Part shown: piece by piece, positions 22,238-31,489 of the stretch
Position numbering within the stretch: the stretch's first letter is position 1
Layout of the letters: each line of letters opens with the position of its first letter
Source of the DNA: Geothrix rubra
GTDB lineage: Bacteria > Acidobacteriota > Holophagae > Holophagales > Holophagaceae
Direction: 5' to 3'
Length of the DNA stretch: 64,000 nt
NCBI RefSeq assembly: GCF_030268065.1
Contig: NZ_BSDD01000001.1
Location: 310,001-374,000, forward strand
Program-made: the position numbers and the translations under genes
The notes under the pieces: generated by a model
The model's input: the letters and a program-made list of their open reading frames with translations, nothing else
Database searches by the model: none
What the model was told of the DNA's origin: nothing

Positions 22238-23938
22238 CTACAGGCCCAGCAGGGACCTGGCCTCGGCCTCGAGCCGGTCCAGGAGGCCGGCATCGGCGCG
22301 GCTCTGGAGGTAGACCTTCAGCTTCGGCTCGGTGCCGCTGGGGCGGAAGGCGGCGAAGGCGCCGCTCTCCAAACGGAACTTCAGGACATTGCTGCGCGGG
22401 ATGGGGAGGGCCCGGTCCCGCTGGTCCGGGCGGTCCAGGATGGGCTCCGTGCGGCCTTCCCCGTGCCACTCGCCGGCCTGGAAATCCTCCCAGGCCACGA
22501 CCTTTTCGCCGCCGAGCGTGTCGAGCCCGGCTGTGCGGATGCGCTCCATGGCCTCGGCGAAGCGCTTCGCCCCGCCGGGGCGCGGATCTTCGAGGTTCAC
22601 CAGGCGGTTGTGGAAGGTGCCCACCCGCGCCATGAGGGCTTCCACGGCCTGGAAGAGCGTCTGCCCCTTGGCCTTGAAGTGGCCGGCCATCTCGCCCACC
22701 ACCAGGGCGGCCGTGACGCCGTCCTTGTCGCGCAGGCTCGGCGGCAGCAGCATGCCGTAGCTCTCCTCGGCCCCGAAGGCGTAGGGTTCGCCCAGGGTCT
22801 CCAGCCGGTCCATGCAGACGGCGATGTTCTTGAAGCCGGTGAGGGTCCACATGACCGGAAGGCCGTGGTGGCGGGCCACCTCAGCCATGAAGTCCGAGGT
22901 CACCACCGTGCTGACCACCACGCCCTTCCGTCCCTTCTGGGTGCAGAGGTAGTCCAGGGTGAGGGCGGCCAGGTCGTTGCCCGACATGAGTTCCCAGGCT
23001 CCGTTGCGCTTCGCCACGACGCCGATGCGATCCGCATCGGGATCGTTGGCCAGGATGACCTCGGCCCCCATGCGCTCCGCTTCCTCCAGGGGCGCCCGGT
23101 AGGCGGCCAGCTCCTCCGGGTTGGGCCGGGGGGCGGTGGGGAAGGTGCCGTCCTGGACCCCCTGGCTGGGACTCATGGTCAGCGGGAGGCCGGCCTGCTC
23201 GAAGAGGGTGGGCACGAAGGCGCCGCCGGTGCCGTGGAAGGGCGTGAAGAGGATGCGGGCGGCCTCGAAGGGCTGGGGATGCTGGAGCAGGCCGAGACCC
23301 ATGGCGAGGTAGGCGGCTTCCACCTCGGCGGGAATGGGGAGGATGCGGCCTTCGGGCACCTTGGGCGGCGCGGGCACCAGCGGCAGGCGCGCCATCTCGG
23401 CTTCGATCTCCACATCCCAGGGCTCCACCACCTGGCCGCCAAGGTCGTTGTAGGCCTTGAAGCCGTTGTATTCCTTGGGATTGTGGCTGGCGGTGACGAT
23501 GGCGCCGCAGCCCGCCTGGAGGCGCTTCATGGCGAAGCAGAGGAAGGGCGTGGGCAGCGGGCGGTCGCCGAGGAAGACCTGGTAGCCCGCGGCCGCCAGC
23601 ACCTCCGCGCAGGCCCGGCCGAAGGCGGCCGAGTTCAGCCGGGTGTCGAAGCCCACCACGGCGATCTTCCGGCTGGGTGCACGTCGGGAGGCGACGGTGG
23701 CCAGGGCCATGGACACCCGGCGGATGTTGGGCCGGTTCATGCGGCGCAGACCGGCGGCCATGAAGCCCCGCAGGCCGCCGGTGCCGAAGGCGAGCGGCTC
23801 GGAGAAGCGATCGTCCAGTTCGGCCAGGGCCCTGGCATCGCCCGATCCGGCGGCGGTCACGAGCGGCTCCAGCTCAGCCTGGAGCTCCGGCTCCAGGTGG
23901 GGGGAGGACAGGTATTCGCGGGCGGACTGGAGGCTCAT
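22238..23938 (-). CDS. phosphoglucomutase/phosphomannomutase family protein
   Basis: A 566-residue alpha-D-phosphohexomutase. The four family signatures are in order: sugar-proximal FGTGGLRGFM, phosphoserine loop IVTASHNPKEYNGFKAY, metal loop ILANDPDADRIGV, and phosphate-binding FRPSGTEPKLKVYL. Length and the FGTGGLRG start resemble the PgcA/Pgm2-type phosphoglucomutases rather than GlmM (also in this window at 44-45.5 kb). It probably interconverts glucose 1- and 6-phosphate or a ribose phosphate pair. The ATG at 23938 is preferred; an in-frame ATG at 23980 would add 14 unlikely residues. It is likely co-transcribed with the methyltransferase upstream of it. Confidence 0.92.
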   Translation of the reverse strand: MSLQSAREYLSSPHLEPELQAELEPLVTAAGSGDARALAELDDRFSEPLAFGTGGLRGFMAAGLRRMNRPNIRRVSMALATVASRRAPSRKIAVVGFDTRLNSAAFGRACAEVLAAAGYQVFLGDRPLPTPFLCFAMKRLQAGCGAIVTASHNPKEYNGFKAYNDLGGQVVEPWDVEIEAEMARLPLVPAPPKVPEGRILPIPAEVEAAYLAMGLGLLQHPQPFEAARILFTPFHGTGGAFVPTLFEQAGLPLTMSPSQGVQDGTFPTAPRPNPEELAAYRAPLEEAERMGAEVILANDPDADRIGVVAKRNGAWELMSGNDLAALTLDYLCTQKGRKGVVVSTVVTSDFMAEVARHHGLPVMWTLTGFKNIAVCMDRLETLGEPYAFGAEESYGMLLPPSLRDKDGVTAALVVGEMAGHFKAKGQTLFQAVEALMARVGTFHNRLVNLEDPRPGGAKRFAEAMERIRTAGLDTLGGEKVVAWEDFQAGEWHGEGRTEPILDRPDQRDRALPIPRSNVLKFRLESGAFAAFRPSGTEPKLKVYLQSRADAGLLDRLEAEARSLLGL

Positions 23939-23989
23939 GGGGATCCCGATGCAGAAGACCCCAGGATCGCAGATCCGCACCCCTGCGGG

Positions 23990-24592
23990 CTAGGCCGGCT
24001 TCCGCGCCACCACCTGGACCACGGCGCCGGGACCATGGTGGTAGGGGCCCTCGTGGATCTCGCGCACGGTCTCCCGGCCGACTTCCAGGTCGAGGCCCGG
24101 CAGCAGCCCCCGCAGCTCCGCCAGGGTGCAGAGCAGGTCGGGCTCCTTCGGCCCGCCCGTGCCGTGGGCGAGCTGGTCCGGCGTGTAGGACTCCAGGATG
24201 AGGACTCCGCCCGGTGCCAGGACCTCGGCGCAGCGGGGATAGAGGCGCCGCCGGAGGGCCGAGGGCACATGGCAGAAGATGGAGATGATGCCGCTCCAGG
24301 GGCCGGGGCCCGGGTCGAAATCGGCGAGGTCGGCCACCACCGGGGCGAGGGTCACGCCGCGCGAGGTCGCCAGCTCCCCGGCCCGGGCCAGGCCCACGGC
24401 GGACTGGTCCACGGCGGTGACCGCATGCCCCAGGCCGGCGAGGAACACGGCATTGCGGCCCTGGCCCTCGCCCAGGCCCAGGACGGGGCCGGCGGGGATG
24501 CGGGACGCCATCTCCCTCAGGAAATCATTGGGCTCCGCGCCGTAGGTGAGTTCGGGTTCCGCGTAGCGCTCGTCCCAGAATCCCGCGCTCAT
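23990..24592 (-). CDS. class I SAM-dependent methyltransferase (TehB-like)
   Basis: A 200-residue cytosolic methyltransferase. The N-terminus FWDERYAEPELTYGAEPNDFL, the SAM-binding motif VLGLGEGQGRNAVFLAGLGHAVTAVDQS, and the later LAPGGVLILESYTPDQL match the small TehB/tellurite-resistance and thiopurine-type methyltransferase group. The glycine-rich loop reads GLGEGQGR instead of the more common DLGCGxGR. The substrate is not determinable. Its ATG overlaps the stop of tldE by one base, so it is translationally coupled to that gene. Confidence 0.88.
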   Translation of the reverse strand: MSAGFWDERYAEPELTYGAEPNDFLREMASRIPAGPVLGLGEGQGRNAVFLAGLGHAVTAVDQSAVGLARAGELATSRGVTLAPVVADLADFDPGPGPWSGIISIFCHVPSALRRRLYPRCAEVLAPGGVLILESYTPDQLAHGTGGPKEPDLLCTLAELRGLLPGLDLEVGRETVREIHEGPYHHGPGAVVQVVARKPA

Positions 24593-25980
24593 CAGGCCCC
24601 TCCCAGGGCGATGTCCTCCAGCAGGATGCTGAGGCCAGCGCTGCTGCCGTACCAGCGGAGGTCGCTGCCCAGGGCGGCGATGCGGGTGAGGAAGTCCCGG
24701 AGGTTGCCCGCGAAGGTGAGCTTGTCCACGGGCTCGGCCAGCACCCCATCGCGGATGCGGATCCCGCTGGCGCCCACGCTGAGGTCGCCGCTCACGGGAT
24801 CCACGGTGTGCAGGCCCATGATCTCCGTGATGAGCACGCCGTTCCCGGCCATCCGGTAGAGGGCGTCCGGGGCCGTCTGCCCGGCCAGCGGGAAGAGGTT
24901 GAAGGTGGTGGCGCCGGGCTGGCTGCCCAGGCCGCGCCCTGCGTTGGCGGTGGGGGCTACGCCCATCTCCGCGGCCGTCTTGAGGGTATGCAGGTAGGTC
25001 CTCAGCACGCCGCCCTCGATGAGCACGTTGCGGCGGGTGGGCAGGCCCTCCGCGTCCCAGGGCTCCGTACCCAGGGCGGGCCGGCCCGGGGCCTCGGCGA
25101 GCCGCCCGTCGTCCACCAGGGTGAGCAGGGGCGAGGCGATGGCCTCCCCCACCTTGCCGGCGAAGAGGCTGCGCTGCTTGAGCACCGACTCGGCGTCCAG
25201 CATGCCGGCCACGATGCCCAGCAGGTCCACGGCGACCTCGGGATGGAGCACCACGGGGTACCTGCCGGCAGGCAGGCGCTGCGGGTTCAGCTTCCGCTCG
25301 CCCTTCAGGGCCGCTTCGGCACCGATGGCGGCGAGGTCGAGCGCGGGCCTGCGGGCCACGTCCCAGTGCCAGGCAGCTTGGCGCTCATCGCCCTCGGCGA
25401 CAGCCAGCTCGATGGCGGCGGAGCAGCTGGAGCCGAGGTCGGCCGCCCGCACGCCCTTCTGGGTGAGGAGCAGGCTGGCGCCGGCCCCGTCGCTCCAGGA
25501 GGATTCGCGCACGGCGGCGACCTTGGGGGAGGCCTTCCGCGCCTCGGCTTCGAGCGCCAGGGCCCGCTCAATGCGCTGCTCGGGCGTGAGGGCGTCCCCG
25601 GCAGGATCGAACCGGGAGGGCAGGTCGTCGGTGCCGGAGGGCTCCGCCTGCCGCAGCCAGGGGTCCTCGTCGCCCAGGGCGCTCAGCTCCCAGGCCTGGG
25701 TGAAGAGCTCCCGGAAATCCGCCGCCGCCAGGTCGCTGGTGGTGGCGAGGCCTGTCCGGAAGCCCTTGGCGCCGGCGCGGATGACCCGCACACCGAGGCC
25801 CCCCCGCTTGCTGGCGGTGAGGTCCTCCAGGGCGCCGTTCTGCACCTTGGCCTTGCGGGAGCGGGACACCGAGAGGAAGGCCTCGGCCCCCTCCGCGCCC
25901 AGCTTCATGGCGTGGGCGAGGCCCTCCTGGAGCCGGGCCTCGAGGGCTTCGGGGACGAAGGAACGGAAGGGATCGGTCAT
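24592..25980 (-). CDS. tldE: TldE/PmbA-family metalloprotease subunit
   Basis: A 462-residue protein of the TldD/PmbA family. It has the PmbA-type sequence (SRSRKAKVQNGALEDLTASKRGGLGVRVI near the N-terminus, and the C-terminal GNGVLITEIMGLHTVDPVSGDLSVGASGIRIRDG) but lacks HExxxH. In E. coli TldD carries the zinc and TldE completes the heterodimeric protease that digests unfolded peptides and trims microcin precursors. The partner tldD lies just upstream on the same strand. The start at 25980 is preferred over an ATG three codons earlier; neither has a good ribosome-binding site. A 24-bp inverted repeat lies between the two tld genes. Confidence 0.92.
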   Translation of the reverse strand: MTDPFRSFVPEALEARLQEGLAHAMKLGAEGAEAFLSVSRSRKAKVQNGALEDLTASKRGGLGVRVIRAGAKGFRTGLATTSDLAAADFRELFTQAWELSALGDEDPWLRQAEPSGTDDLPSRFDPAGDALTPEQRIERALALEAEARKASPKVAAVRESSWSDGAGASLLLTQKGVRAADLGSSCSAAIELAVAEGDERQAAWHWDVARRPALDLAAIGAEAALKGERKLNPQRLPAGRYPVVLHPEVAVDLLGIVAGMLDAESVLKQRSLFAGKVGEAIASPLLTLVDDGRLAEAPGRPALGTEPWDAEGLPTRRNVLIEGGVLRTYLHTLKTAAEMGVAPTANAGRGLGSQPGATTFNLFPLAGQTAPDALYRMAGNGVLITEIMGLHTVDPVSGDLSVGASGIRIRDGVLAEPVDKLTFAGNLRDFLTRIAALGSDLRWYGSSAGLSILLEDIALGGA

Positions 25981-26006
25981 GTCAGGCATCTCAGGAAAAG
26001 GCTTGA

Positions 26007-26069
26007 ACCACGAAGACAGGAAGACCACGAGAGAGACAGGTTTGTTCGTGGTCTTCCCGTCTTCGTGGT
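26007..26069. repeat. 24-bp imperfect inverted repeat (CCACGAAGACA type)
   Basis: Arms at 26007-26030 and 26046-26069 are complementary at 23 of 24 positions and flank a 15-base loop, filling most of the tldD-tldE gap. The arm begins ACCACGAAGACAGGAAGACC. Related short motifs lie in other gaps: CCACGAAGGACACGGAGG near 13921 and GACACGAAAGAAC at 17418-17430. The RNA would form a long hairpin without a T tract. It looks like a dispersed intergenic repeat rather than a terminator. Confidence 0.75.
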
Positions 26070-26086
26070 GAGTTGCTTCAGTTCTT

Positions 26087-28171
26087 TCAAATCACGCTCG
26101 GCAGAGGCTCCGCGGTGCCGCCCACGACGAGGGCGGGGCAGAGGATGGTGGGCAGGGCGTCGCTCACGGGCACCCCCTGGCCGTCCTTGCCGCAGGTGCC
26201 GATGTCGAAGTGGTGGAGGTCGCTGCCGATGCGGGTGAGCTGCTTCAGCACCTCCGGGCCACAGCCGCTGAGCGTGGCGTTCTTCACAGGGTACTTCCGT
26301 TCGCCCTGCTCCACCCAGTAGCCCTCGGTCACCTGGAACACGAAGTTCCCCGTGACGGTGTCCACCTGCCCGCCGCCCATGTGGGTGACCAGCAGGCCCC
26401 GGTCCAGGTCCTTCAGGATGGCCTCGGGAGACTCGCTCCCGGCGGCCAGGAAGGTGTTCCGCATGCGGGGGATGGGCAGGTGCCGGTAGCTCTCGCGCCG
26501 GCCGTTGCCTGTGGGCTCGGTGGCCATCTTCCGCGCGGTCTTCCGCGACTGGAGATAAGCCTTGAGGATGCCGTTCTCGATGAGGACCACGCGGCTGACA
26601 GGGTTCCCCTCGTCGTCGATGGCCTGGCTGCCGCGCTTGTGGGGCAGGGTGCCGTCGTCGATGATCGTGACGCCTTCCGCCGCCACCTTCTCCCCCAGCT
26701 TGCCGGCGAAGGCCGACATGCCGGCCAGGGCCAGATCGGCTTCCAGCCCGTGCCCGCAGGCCTCGTGGATCATCGTGCCGCCCGCGGTGCTGCTGAGCAC
26801 CACAGGGAAGGTGCCGGCAGGCGCGGGCTGGGCGTCGAGGGCCTGGACGGCCAGGCGCACGGCCTCCTTCACCGTGCGGGCCACGGCCTCGTCCGTGAAC
26901 AGCTCGAAGCCGCGGGTCTCACCCAGGGCCTGGTAGCCGGTCTGGAGCTGCTGGCCGTCGCCCGCGGTGACGTTCAGCCGGAGGACGCCCTGCGTGCGGT
27001 GGTCCTCGGTGGCGCGGGCCAGCCACCCGCTGCCCTCCGGCTCCGCGGAGGCGATCCACACGCGCTGGGTGCTGTCCCCGTAGCCCACGGAGACCTGCTT
27101 GAGCGCGCCCGGTCGGAGGTTCGCGGCGTGGTCGCGGGCCAGGGCCTCCGCACGGCGGACGAGGGCCACCTTGTCGGCCAGGGGCACGGTGTCAGGGTCC
27201 ACGGCCACGGGGCTCGGCGTGGGGAAGGCCTCGGTCACGAGGCCCGGCAGCTCGGCCGGCAGGCCCTTGCCGGGCGCGGCGAGGGTGCGGGCGGCCTCCA
27301 GCAGCTCCTCGAAGGCGGGGGCGATGAGATCGGCGAAGCGGGTGGTCTCCCCCTCCATCAGGCGCAGGCTGGCGCCGAAGGCCTCCGAGGCCAGCACGTC
27401 CTCCATGCGGCCGTCGTCCATGCTGAGGGCATGGGCCTTCCGCCGCTCCACGAACACCTCGGCGTAGTCTCCGCCCCGGGCGAGCAGGGCGGCGAGGACC
27501 TCACGGAGCTGGTCGGGGGAGAAGGGTGCGGCCATGGGCGTTCTCCAGGTCCGCGCGCGGCGGATCTTCCAGTCTGCCAGAAGGGCGGCTTCGGCCCCGT
27601 CGAGGATTCCGGACAGATCGCGGCCGTCGTTGAGGATCACGCGGTCCGCATGGAGGGCCCGCTCGGGGCCGCTGGCCTGGGCGCGGAGGCGCGCGCGGGC
27701 CGCCGCCGGGTCCAGGCCGTCCCGGGCCGCCAGTCGCGCGAGCCGCAGGTCTTCCGGGGCGTCCACGGTCCAGAAGGCGTCGAAGTGGTGGGCCCGGCCC
27801 CGCTCCACCCAGAGGGCCGCGTCCAGCACGGCCCCGCGCGTGGCCGGCGGGAGGGCCGCCAGCCGGGCCGCCAGCAGGGCCTCGATGCGCGGATGCAGGA
27901 GGGCGTTGAGCCGATGGCGGGCCCGGTCGTCGGAGAACACCTCCGCCGCCAGCCGCGCCCGGTCCAGTCCGCCGTCGGGGCCCAGGATCCCGGGCCCGAA
28001 GGTGTCCGCGACCGCGGCCAGGCCCTCGCTGCCGGGGGCCACTGCCTCCCGGGCCAGGGCATCCGCGTCGATCACGGTCCAGCCCCGTCTCGCCAGTTCC
28101 GAGGCCACGAAGCTCTTGCCGGCGGCGATGCCGCCGCTGAGGCCGAGGAGGGGGAAGGGCGTGGGGTGCAT
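26087..28171 (-). CDS. in-frame CoaE-TldD fusion (dephospho-CoA kinase + metalloprotease)
   Basis: One uninterrupted 694-codon frame covers two normally separate proteins. Residues 1-200 are dephospho-CoA kinase (coaE): P-loop GLSGGIAAGKS at 10-20, VIDADALAREAV, the LLHPRIEALL lid region and the terminal RVILNDGRDL. It would phosphorylate the 3'-OH of dephospho-CoA. Residues 213-694 are a full-length TldD (482 residues, as in E. coli), with the zinc motif HEACGH at 469-474. No stop codon separates them; the linker is KIRRARTWRTP. An internal ATG at 27535 with GGAG about eight bases upstream could also give free TldD. The fusion is seen directly; whether one or two proteins form is unknown. 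Confidence 0.85.
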   Translation of the reverse strand: MHPTPFPLLGLSGGIAAGKSFVASELARRGWTVIDADALAREAVAPGSEGLAAVADTFGPGILGPDGGLDRARLAAEVFSDDRARHRLNALLHPRIEALLAARLAALPPATRGAVLDAALWVERGRAHHFDAFWTVDAPEDLRLARLAARDGLDPAAARARLRAQASGPERALHADRVILNDGRDLSGILDGAEAALLADWKIRRARTWRTPMAAPFSPDQLREVLAALLARGGDYAEVFVERRKAHALSMDDGRMEDVLASEAFGASLRLMEGETTRFADLIAPAFEELLEAARTLAAPGKGLPAELPGLVTEAFPTPSPVAVDPDTVPLADKVALVRRAEALARDHAANLRPGALKQVSVGYGDSTQRVWIASAEPEGSGWLARATEDHRTQGVLRLNVTAGDGQQLQTGYQALGETRGFELFTDEAVARTVKEAVRLAVQALDAQPAPAGTFPVVLSSTAGGTMIHEACGHGLEADLALAGMSAFAGKLGEKVAAEGVTIIDDGTLPHKRGSQAIDDEGNPVSRVVLIENGILKAYLQSRKTARKMATEPTGNGRRESYRHLPIPRMRNTFLAAGSESPEAILKDLDRGLLVTHMGGGQVDTVTGNFVFQVTEGYWVEQGERKYPVKNATLSGCGPEVLKQLTRIGSDLHHFDIGTCGKDGQGVPVSDALPTILCPALVVGGTAEPLPSVI

Positions 28172-28205
28172 CCGGGGGAACCTCCGCCCCGATTCTGACC
28201 GGAGC

Positions 28206-28736
28206 TCAGTTCCGCGTGATGGTTAGGGTGTATTCCTCGCCCTGCACGGGGGTCATGGTGGTGTCCACCACGATGAAGACGGTGTTCGGCTCGGCCTTGG
28301 GGTTCCTGTAGGAGGCCTCGGGATTGCCGGTGGGGATGCGGTTCTGGAGCATGCCCTCCTCGAGGGTGCCCCAGCGGTTGAGCACCTTCACCACGAACCA
28401 GGCCTGGTGGTTGCCGTGGAGGCGGACCTTGAACCCGCCGCCCGCGGGGACCTCGATGCGGTAGGCGCGCCACCCGCTGATGTCGGCGATGCGGTCCTTC
28501 ACGCGCACGGAGCCCGGCGGGAGGGCCGCCGCCGGGATGTTCACGCCCCGGCGGGCGCGGGTTCGGATGGCCGCCTCCATGCCATCGGAACCGGGTCCGC
28601 GGCTGGGATCGGGATAGTGGGGCACCAGGGGGCCGGGCACGCCCGGCAGGGTCTTGGCGTCCACCTCGGGAAGATCCTGGGGGGGCGCCGCCACCTGGGT
28701 GGGCGCGAGCAGCAGCAGGGAGGCGAAGGGCAGCAT
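28206..28736 (-). CDS. secreted hypothetical protein
   Basis: A 176-residue protein of unknown function. The start at 28736 is set by a strong AGGAGG six bases before the ATG; an in-frame ATG eight codons earlier lacks one. A signal peptide ([17 protein letters not shown]) is followed by a proline-rich stretch and a beta-rich domain. That domain contains [15 protein letters not shown]-like strands and a C-terminal [23 protein letters not shown]. The overall pattern suggests a small periplasmic beta-sandwich. No motif gives a function. It lies 35 bases upstream of the coaE-tldD start and is divergent from accA. Confidence 0.72.
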   Translation of the reverse strand: MLPFASLLLLAPTQVAAPPQDLPEVDAKTLPGVPGPLVPHYPDPSRGPGSDGMEAAIRTRARRGVNIPAAALPPGSVRVKDRIADISGWRAYRIEVPAGGGFKVRLHGNHQAWFVVKVLNRWGTLEEGMLQNRIPTGNPEASYRNPKAEPNTVFIVVDTTMTPVQGEEYTLTITRN

Positions 28737-28799
28737 GGGAACCTCCTGTCCGGTGTCCAATATGCAAGATCGACCGGCATCAGCAAGATGGGCGCGGCC

Positions 28800-28828
28800 T
28801 GTTCAAGGTTCCCCGGCCCCTCTACACT
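28800..28828 (+). promoter_or_regulatory. putative promoter of the accA operon
   Basis: TGTTCA at 28800-28805 and TACACT at 28823-28828 are 17 bases apart, with 3/6 and 4/6 matches to the sigma-70 hexamers. They lie in the 123-base divergent gap before accA, giving a leader of about 25 bases. The match is moderate. Confidence 0.4.
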
Positions 28829-28859
28829 GGGACCTCGCACCTCATCCCCGCGAGGCCCC

Positions 28860-29819
28860 ATGAAAGACGCGTCCCCCGAACAGGCCATGGATCTTGCCCA
28901 GCTCGAGAAGCCGGTCCTCGAGCTGGAGGCCCAGATCCAGGCCATGGCCATGGATCCCTCCCAGGCCCGGGAGCGGGAGAAGCTGGAGAAGAAGCTCGAC
29001 AAGCTGAAGGCCGAGCTCTTCTCGAACCTCACGAACTGGCAGCGGGCCCAGCTCGCCCGCCATCCCAAGCGCCCCTACACCCTGGACTACCTGGAGCGCA
29101 TCTGCGAGCGCTTCGAGGAATTGCACGGCGACCGGCGATTCGGCGACGACGCCGCGATCGTCGGGGGCCTCGGCTGGATCGATGACAATGCCGTGATGAT
29201 CATCGGCCAGCAGAAGGGACGGGACACCAAGCAGAAGATCCTCCGCAACTTCGGCATGCCCAAGCCCGAAGGCTACCGGAAGGCCCTGCGCCTCATGAAA
29301 CTGGCCGAGAAGTTCAAGCGGCCCATCCTCTGCCTCATCGACACGCCCGGCGCCTACCCGGGCGTGGATGCGGAGGAGCGCGGCCAGGCGGAGGCCATCG
29401 CCCGCAACCTGCTGGAGATGGCCAAGCTCGAAGTGCCCGTGGTGGCCGTGGTCATCGGCGAGGGCGGCAGCGGCGGCGCCCTGGCCCTGGGCGTGGCGGA
29501 CCGCGTGCTCATGCTGGAGAACGCGATCTACTCCGTGATCTCGCCCGAAGGCTGCGCCTCGATCCTCTGGAAGGATGCCTCCCAGGCCCCGAAGGCCGCC
29601 GATGCCCTCAAGCTTACGGCCCCGGACCTGCTGGACCTGGGCGTCATCGACGGCATCGTCAAGGAGCCCCTGGGGGGTGCCCACTCCGACTTCGACGCCG
29701 CCGCGGCGGCCCTGAAGGAGGCCGTGGTGGAGGCCTTCTCCGAGTTGGCGGAGCTGGATGCCGGACAGCTCGTGGAGGAGCGGTACCAGAAGTTCGCCCG
29801 CATGGGCAGCGTGGGCTGA
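28860..29819 (+). CDS. accA: acetyl-CoA carboxylase carboxyltransferase subunit alpha
   Basis: A 319-residue subunit that, with AccD, transfers the carboxyl group from carboxybiotin to acetyl-CoA to make malonyl-CoA, the first step of fatty-acid synthesis. The N-terminal helical part ([17 protein letters not shown]) precedes the crotonase-like domain. Signatures include [73 protein letters not shown] and [38 protein letters not shown]. The length equals E. coli AccA. accD is not in the window. The stop overlaps recJ by one base. Confidence 0.97.
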   Translation: MKDASPEQAMDLAQLEKPVLELEAQIQAMAMDPSQAREREKLEKKLDKLKAELFSNLTNWQRAQLARHPKRPYTLDYLERICERFEELHGDRRFGDDAAIVGGLGWIDDNAVMIIGQQKGRDTKQKILRNFGMPKPEGYRKALRLMKLAEKFKRPILCLIDTPGAYPGVDAEERGQAEAIARNLLEMAKLEVPVVAVVIGEGGSGGALALGVADRVLMLENAIYSVISPEGCASILWKDASQAPKAADALKLTAPDLLDLGVIDGIVKEPLGGAHSDFDAAAAALKEAVVEAFSELAELDAGQLVEERYQKFARMGSVG

Positions 29820-31489
29820 TGGGCCCCAAGGCCTGGCGTCTCCGCCGGGAGGCCCCGGCGGGCGCCGCGCCCTGGCGGGTCCTGGTGTCGGCGTGGGACC
29901 TGGAGCCGCGGATCGCCCGGCTGGCGTGGTTGCGGGGCGTGGACCACCCCGGGGACCTGGCCTGGCGCCTGGACCCGGCCTGGGAGCGGAGCACCGATCC
30001 GCACCTGCTGCCGGGTGTGGACGCCGCCGTGGCGCGGATCCGCAGGGCCATCGAGGCCCGGGAGCGCATCGTGGTCTACGGGGACTACGATGTGGACGGT
30101 GTCACCGCCACGGCCCTGCTCTCCCGGGTGCTGGAGAAGCTGGGCGCCGACGCCAGTTTCTTCATTCCCAACCGCTTCTCCGACGGCTACGGCCTCCACC
30201 TGGACTGCATCCAGGAGCTGAAGGCCCAACGCGATCCGGGCCTGCTGATTTCCGTGGACTGCGGGGTGCGGAGTGTGGCCGAGGTGGCCGCCAGCACGGA
30301 GCTGGGCCTGGACTGGGTGATCACGGACCACCACGCCCTGGGCGCGGAGCTGCCGGCGGCCTATGCCGTGGTCCATCCCCACCTGGAGGACTACGCCAAC
30401 CGCCACCTGGCGGGCGTGGGTGTGGCCTTCAAGCTGGCCCAGGCCCTCCTGGGCGCCGTGCCCGTGCCCAGGGGCGGGGACGCCGCCTTCCTCGACGGCC
30501 TGCTGAAGCTGGTGGCCATCGGCACTGTGGCGGACATGATGCCCCTCTCCGGGGAGAACGCCCTGCTGGTGCGGCGGGGCCTGGCCTCCCTCTCCGACAA
30601 GAACGGCCCAGGCCTCGCCGCCCTGCTGCGGGCGGCCCGCAAGGAGGCTCCCCTCTCGGCCCAGGACATCGCCTTCGCCCTGGGGCCCCGGCTCAACGCC
30701 GTGGGCCGCATGGGGGGCGCGGAGGATGCCGTCCGCCTGCTGCTCACCCGGGATGCCGCCGAGGCGGAGCGCCTGATGAACCGGGTGGAGGACCTCAACC
30801 GCGAGCGACGGCGCATCCAGCAGGAACTGGCTTCCCGCCTGGATCCGCCGGGGCCCGAGGCCTTCGACCTGGCCATGGATCCCACGGCCCACAAGGGGGT
30901 CATCGGAATCGTGGCCGGCCAGCGGATGCGCGCCAGCGGCCGGCCCGCGGGGGTCTGCACGGTGGTGGACGGCGTGGCCCACTGCAGCCTCCGTGCGCCG
31001 GAAGGCTACGACCTGGGCGAGCTGCTGGCCCTGGCCCAGCCCTTCATCCTGGGCGGGGGCGGCCACAAGGCCGCCGCGGGGCTCAGTTTCGAGGCGGCAC
31101 GCCTGCCCTTCGTCCGCCAGGCCCTGCAGCGGGGCGCGGGCCTCCAGGCCGCCGGGCGGGCGCTCCCGCCCCTGCTTCTGGACGGGGTGGCTGATGAGCT
31201 CCCCGGGGATGCCGACCTGGCCCGCCTGGAACCCTACGGCCAGGGCTTCCCGCCGCCGCTGGGCCGCCTTTCCGGCCCCCTGGCGGCCCGGGACGTCTTC
31301 GGCGAGGACCACTGGAAGCTCCGCCTTTCCGGCCACCCGGACCCCCTCACCTGGTTCGCCGGAGCGGAACGGCCCGCCCTGCCGGCGGCGGGGGCCCTGC
31401 TCCACCTGGCGGCCACGCCCCAGGCCAGCCAGCGCTGGGGCCGCTCCTGGCTGGTGGAGGCGGAACTGGCCGCGGAGGGCGGGGCGTGA
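29819..31489 (+). CDS. recJ: single-stranded-DNA-specific exonuclease RecJ
   Basis: A 556-residue 5'-3' exonuclease on single-stranded DNA used in mismatch repair and recombination. DHH-family metal motifs are visible: VVYGDYDVDGVTATALL (motif I), DCGVRSVAE (motif II), VITDHHALG (motif III), and IGTVADMMPLSGENALLVRRGL (motif IV). The DHHA1 part has GGGGHKAAAGLSF. An OB-fold region follows (LEPYGQGFPPPLGRL). It is tightly packed between accA and lptCA with one- and four-base overlaps. Confidence 0.96.
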   Translation: MGPKAWRLRREAPAGAAPWRVLVSAWDLEPRIARLAWLRGVDHPGDLAWRLDPAWERSTDPHLLPGVDAAVARIRRAIEARERIVVYGDYDVDGVTATALLSRVLEKLGADASFFIPNRFSDGYGLHLDCIQELKAQRDPGLLISVDCGVRSVAEVAASTELGLDWVITDHHALGAELPAAYAVVHPHLEDYANRHLAGVGVAFKLAQALLGAVPVPRGGDAAFLDGLLKLVAIGTVADMMPLSGENALLVRRGLASLSDKNGPGLAALLRAARKEAPLSAQDIAFALGPRLNAVGRMGGAEDAVRLLLTRDAAEAERLMNRVEDLNRERRRIQQELASRLDPPGPEAFDLAMDPTAHKGVIGIVAGQRMRASGRPAGVCTVVDGVAHCSLRAPEGYDLGELLALAQPFILGGGGHKAAAGLSFEAARLPFVRQALQRGAGLQAAGRALPPLLLDGVADELPGDADLARLEPYGQGFPPPLGRLSGPLAARDVFGEDHWKLRLSGHPDPLTWFAGAERPALPAAGALLHLAATPQASQRWGRSWLVEAELAAEGGA

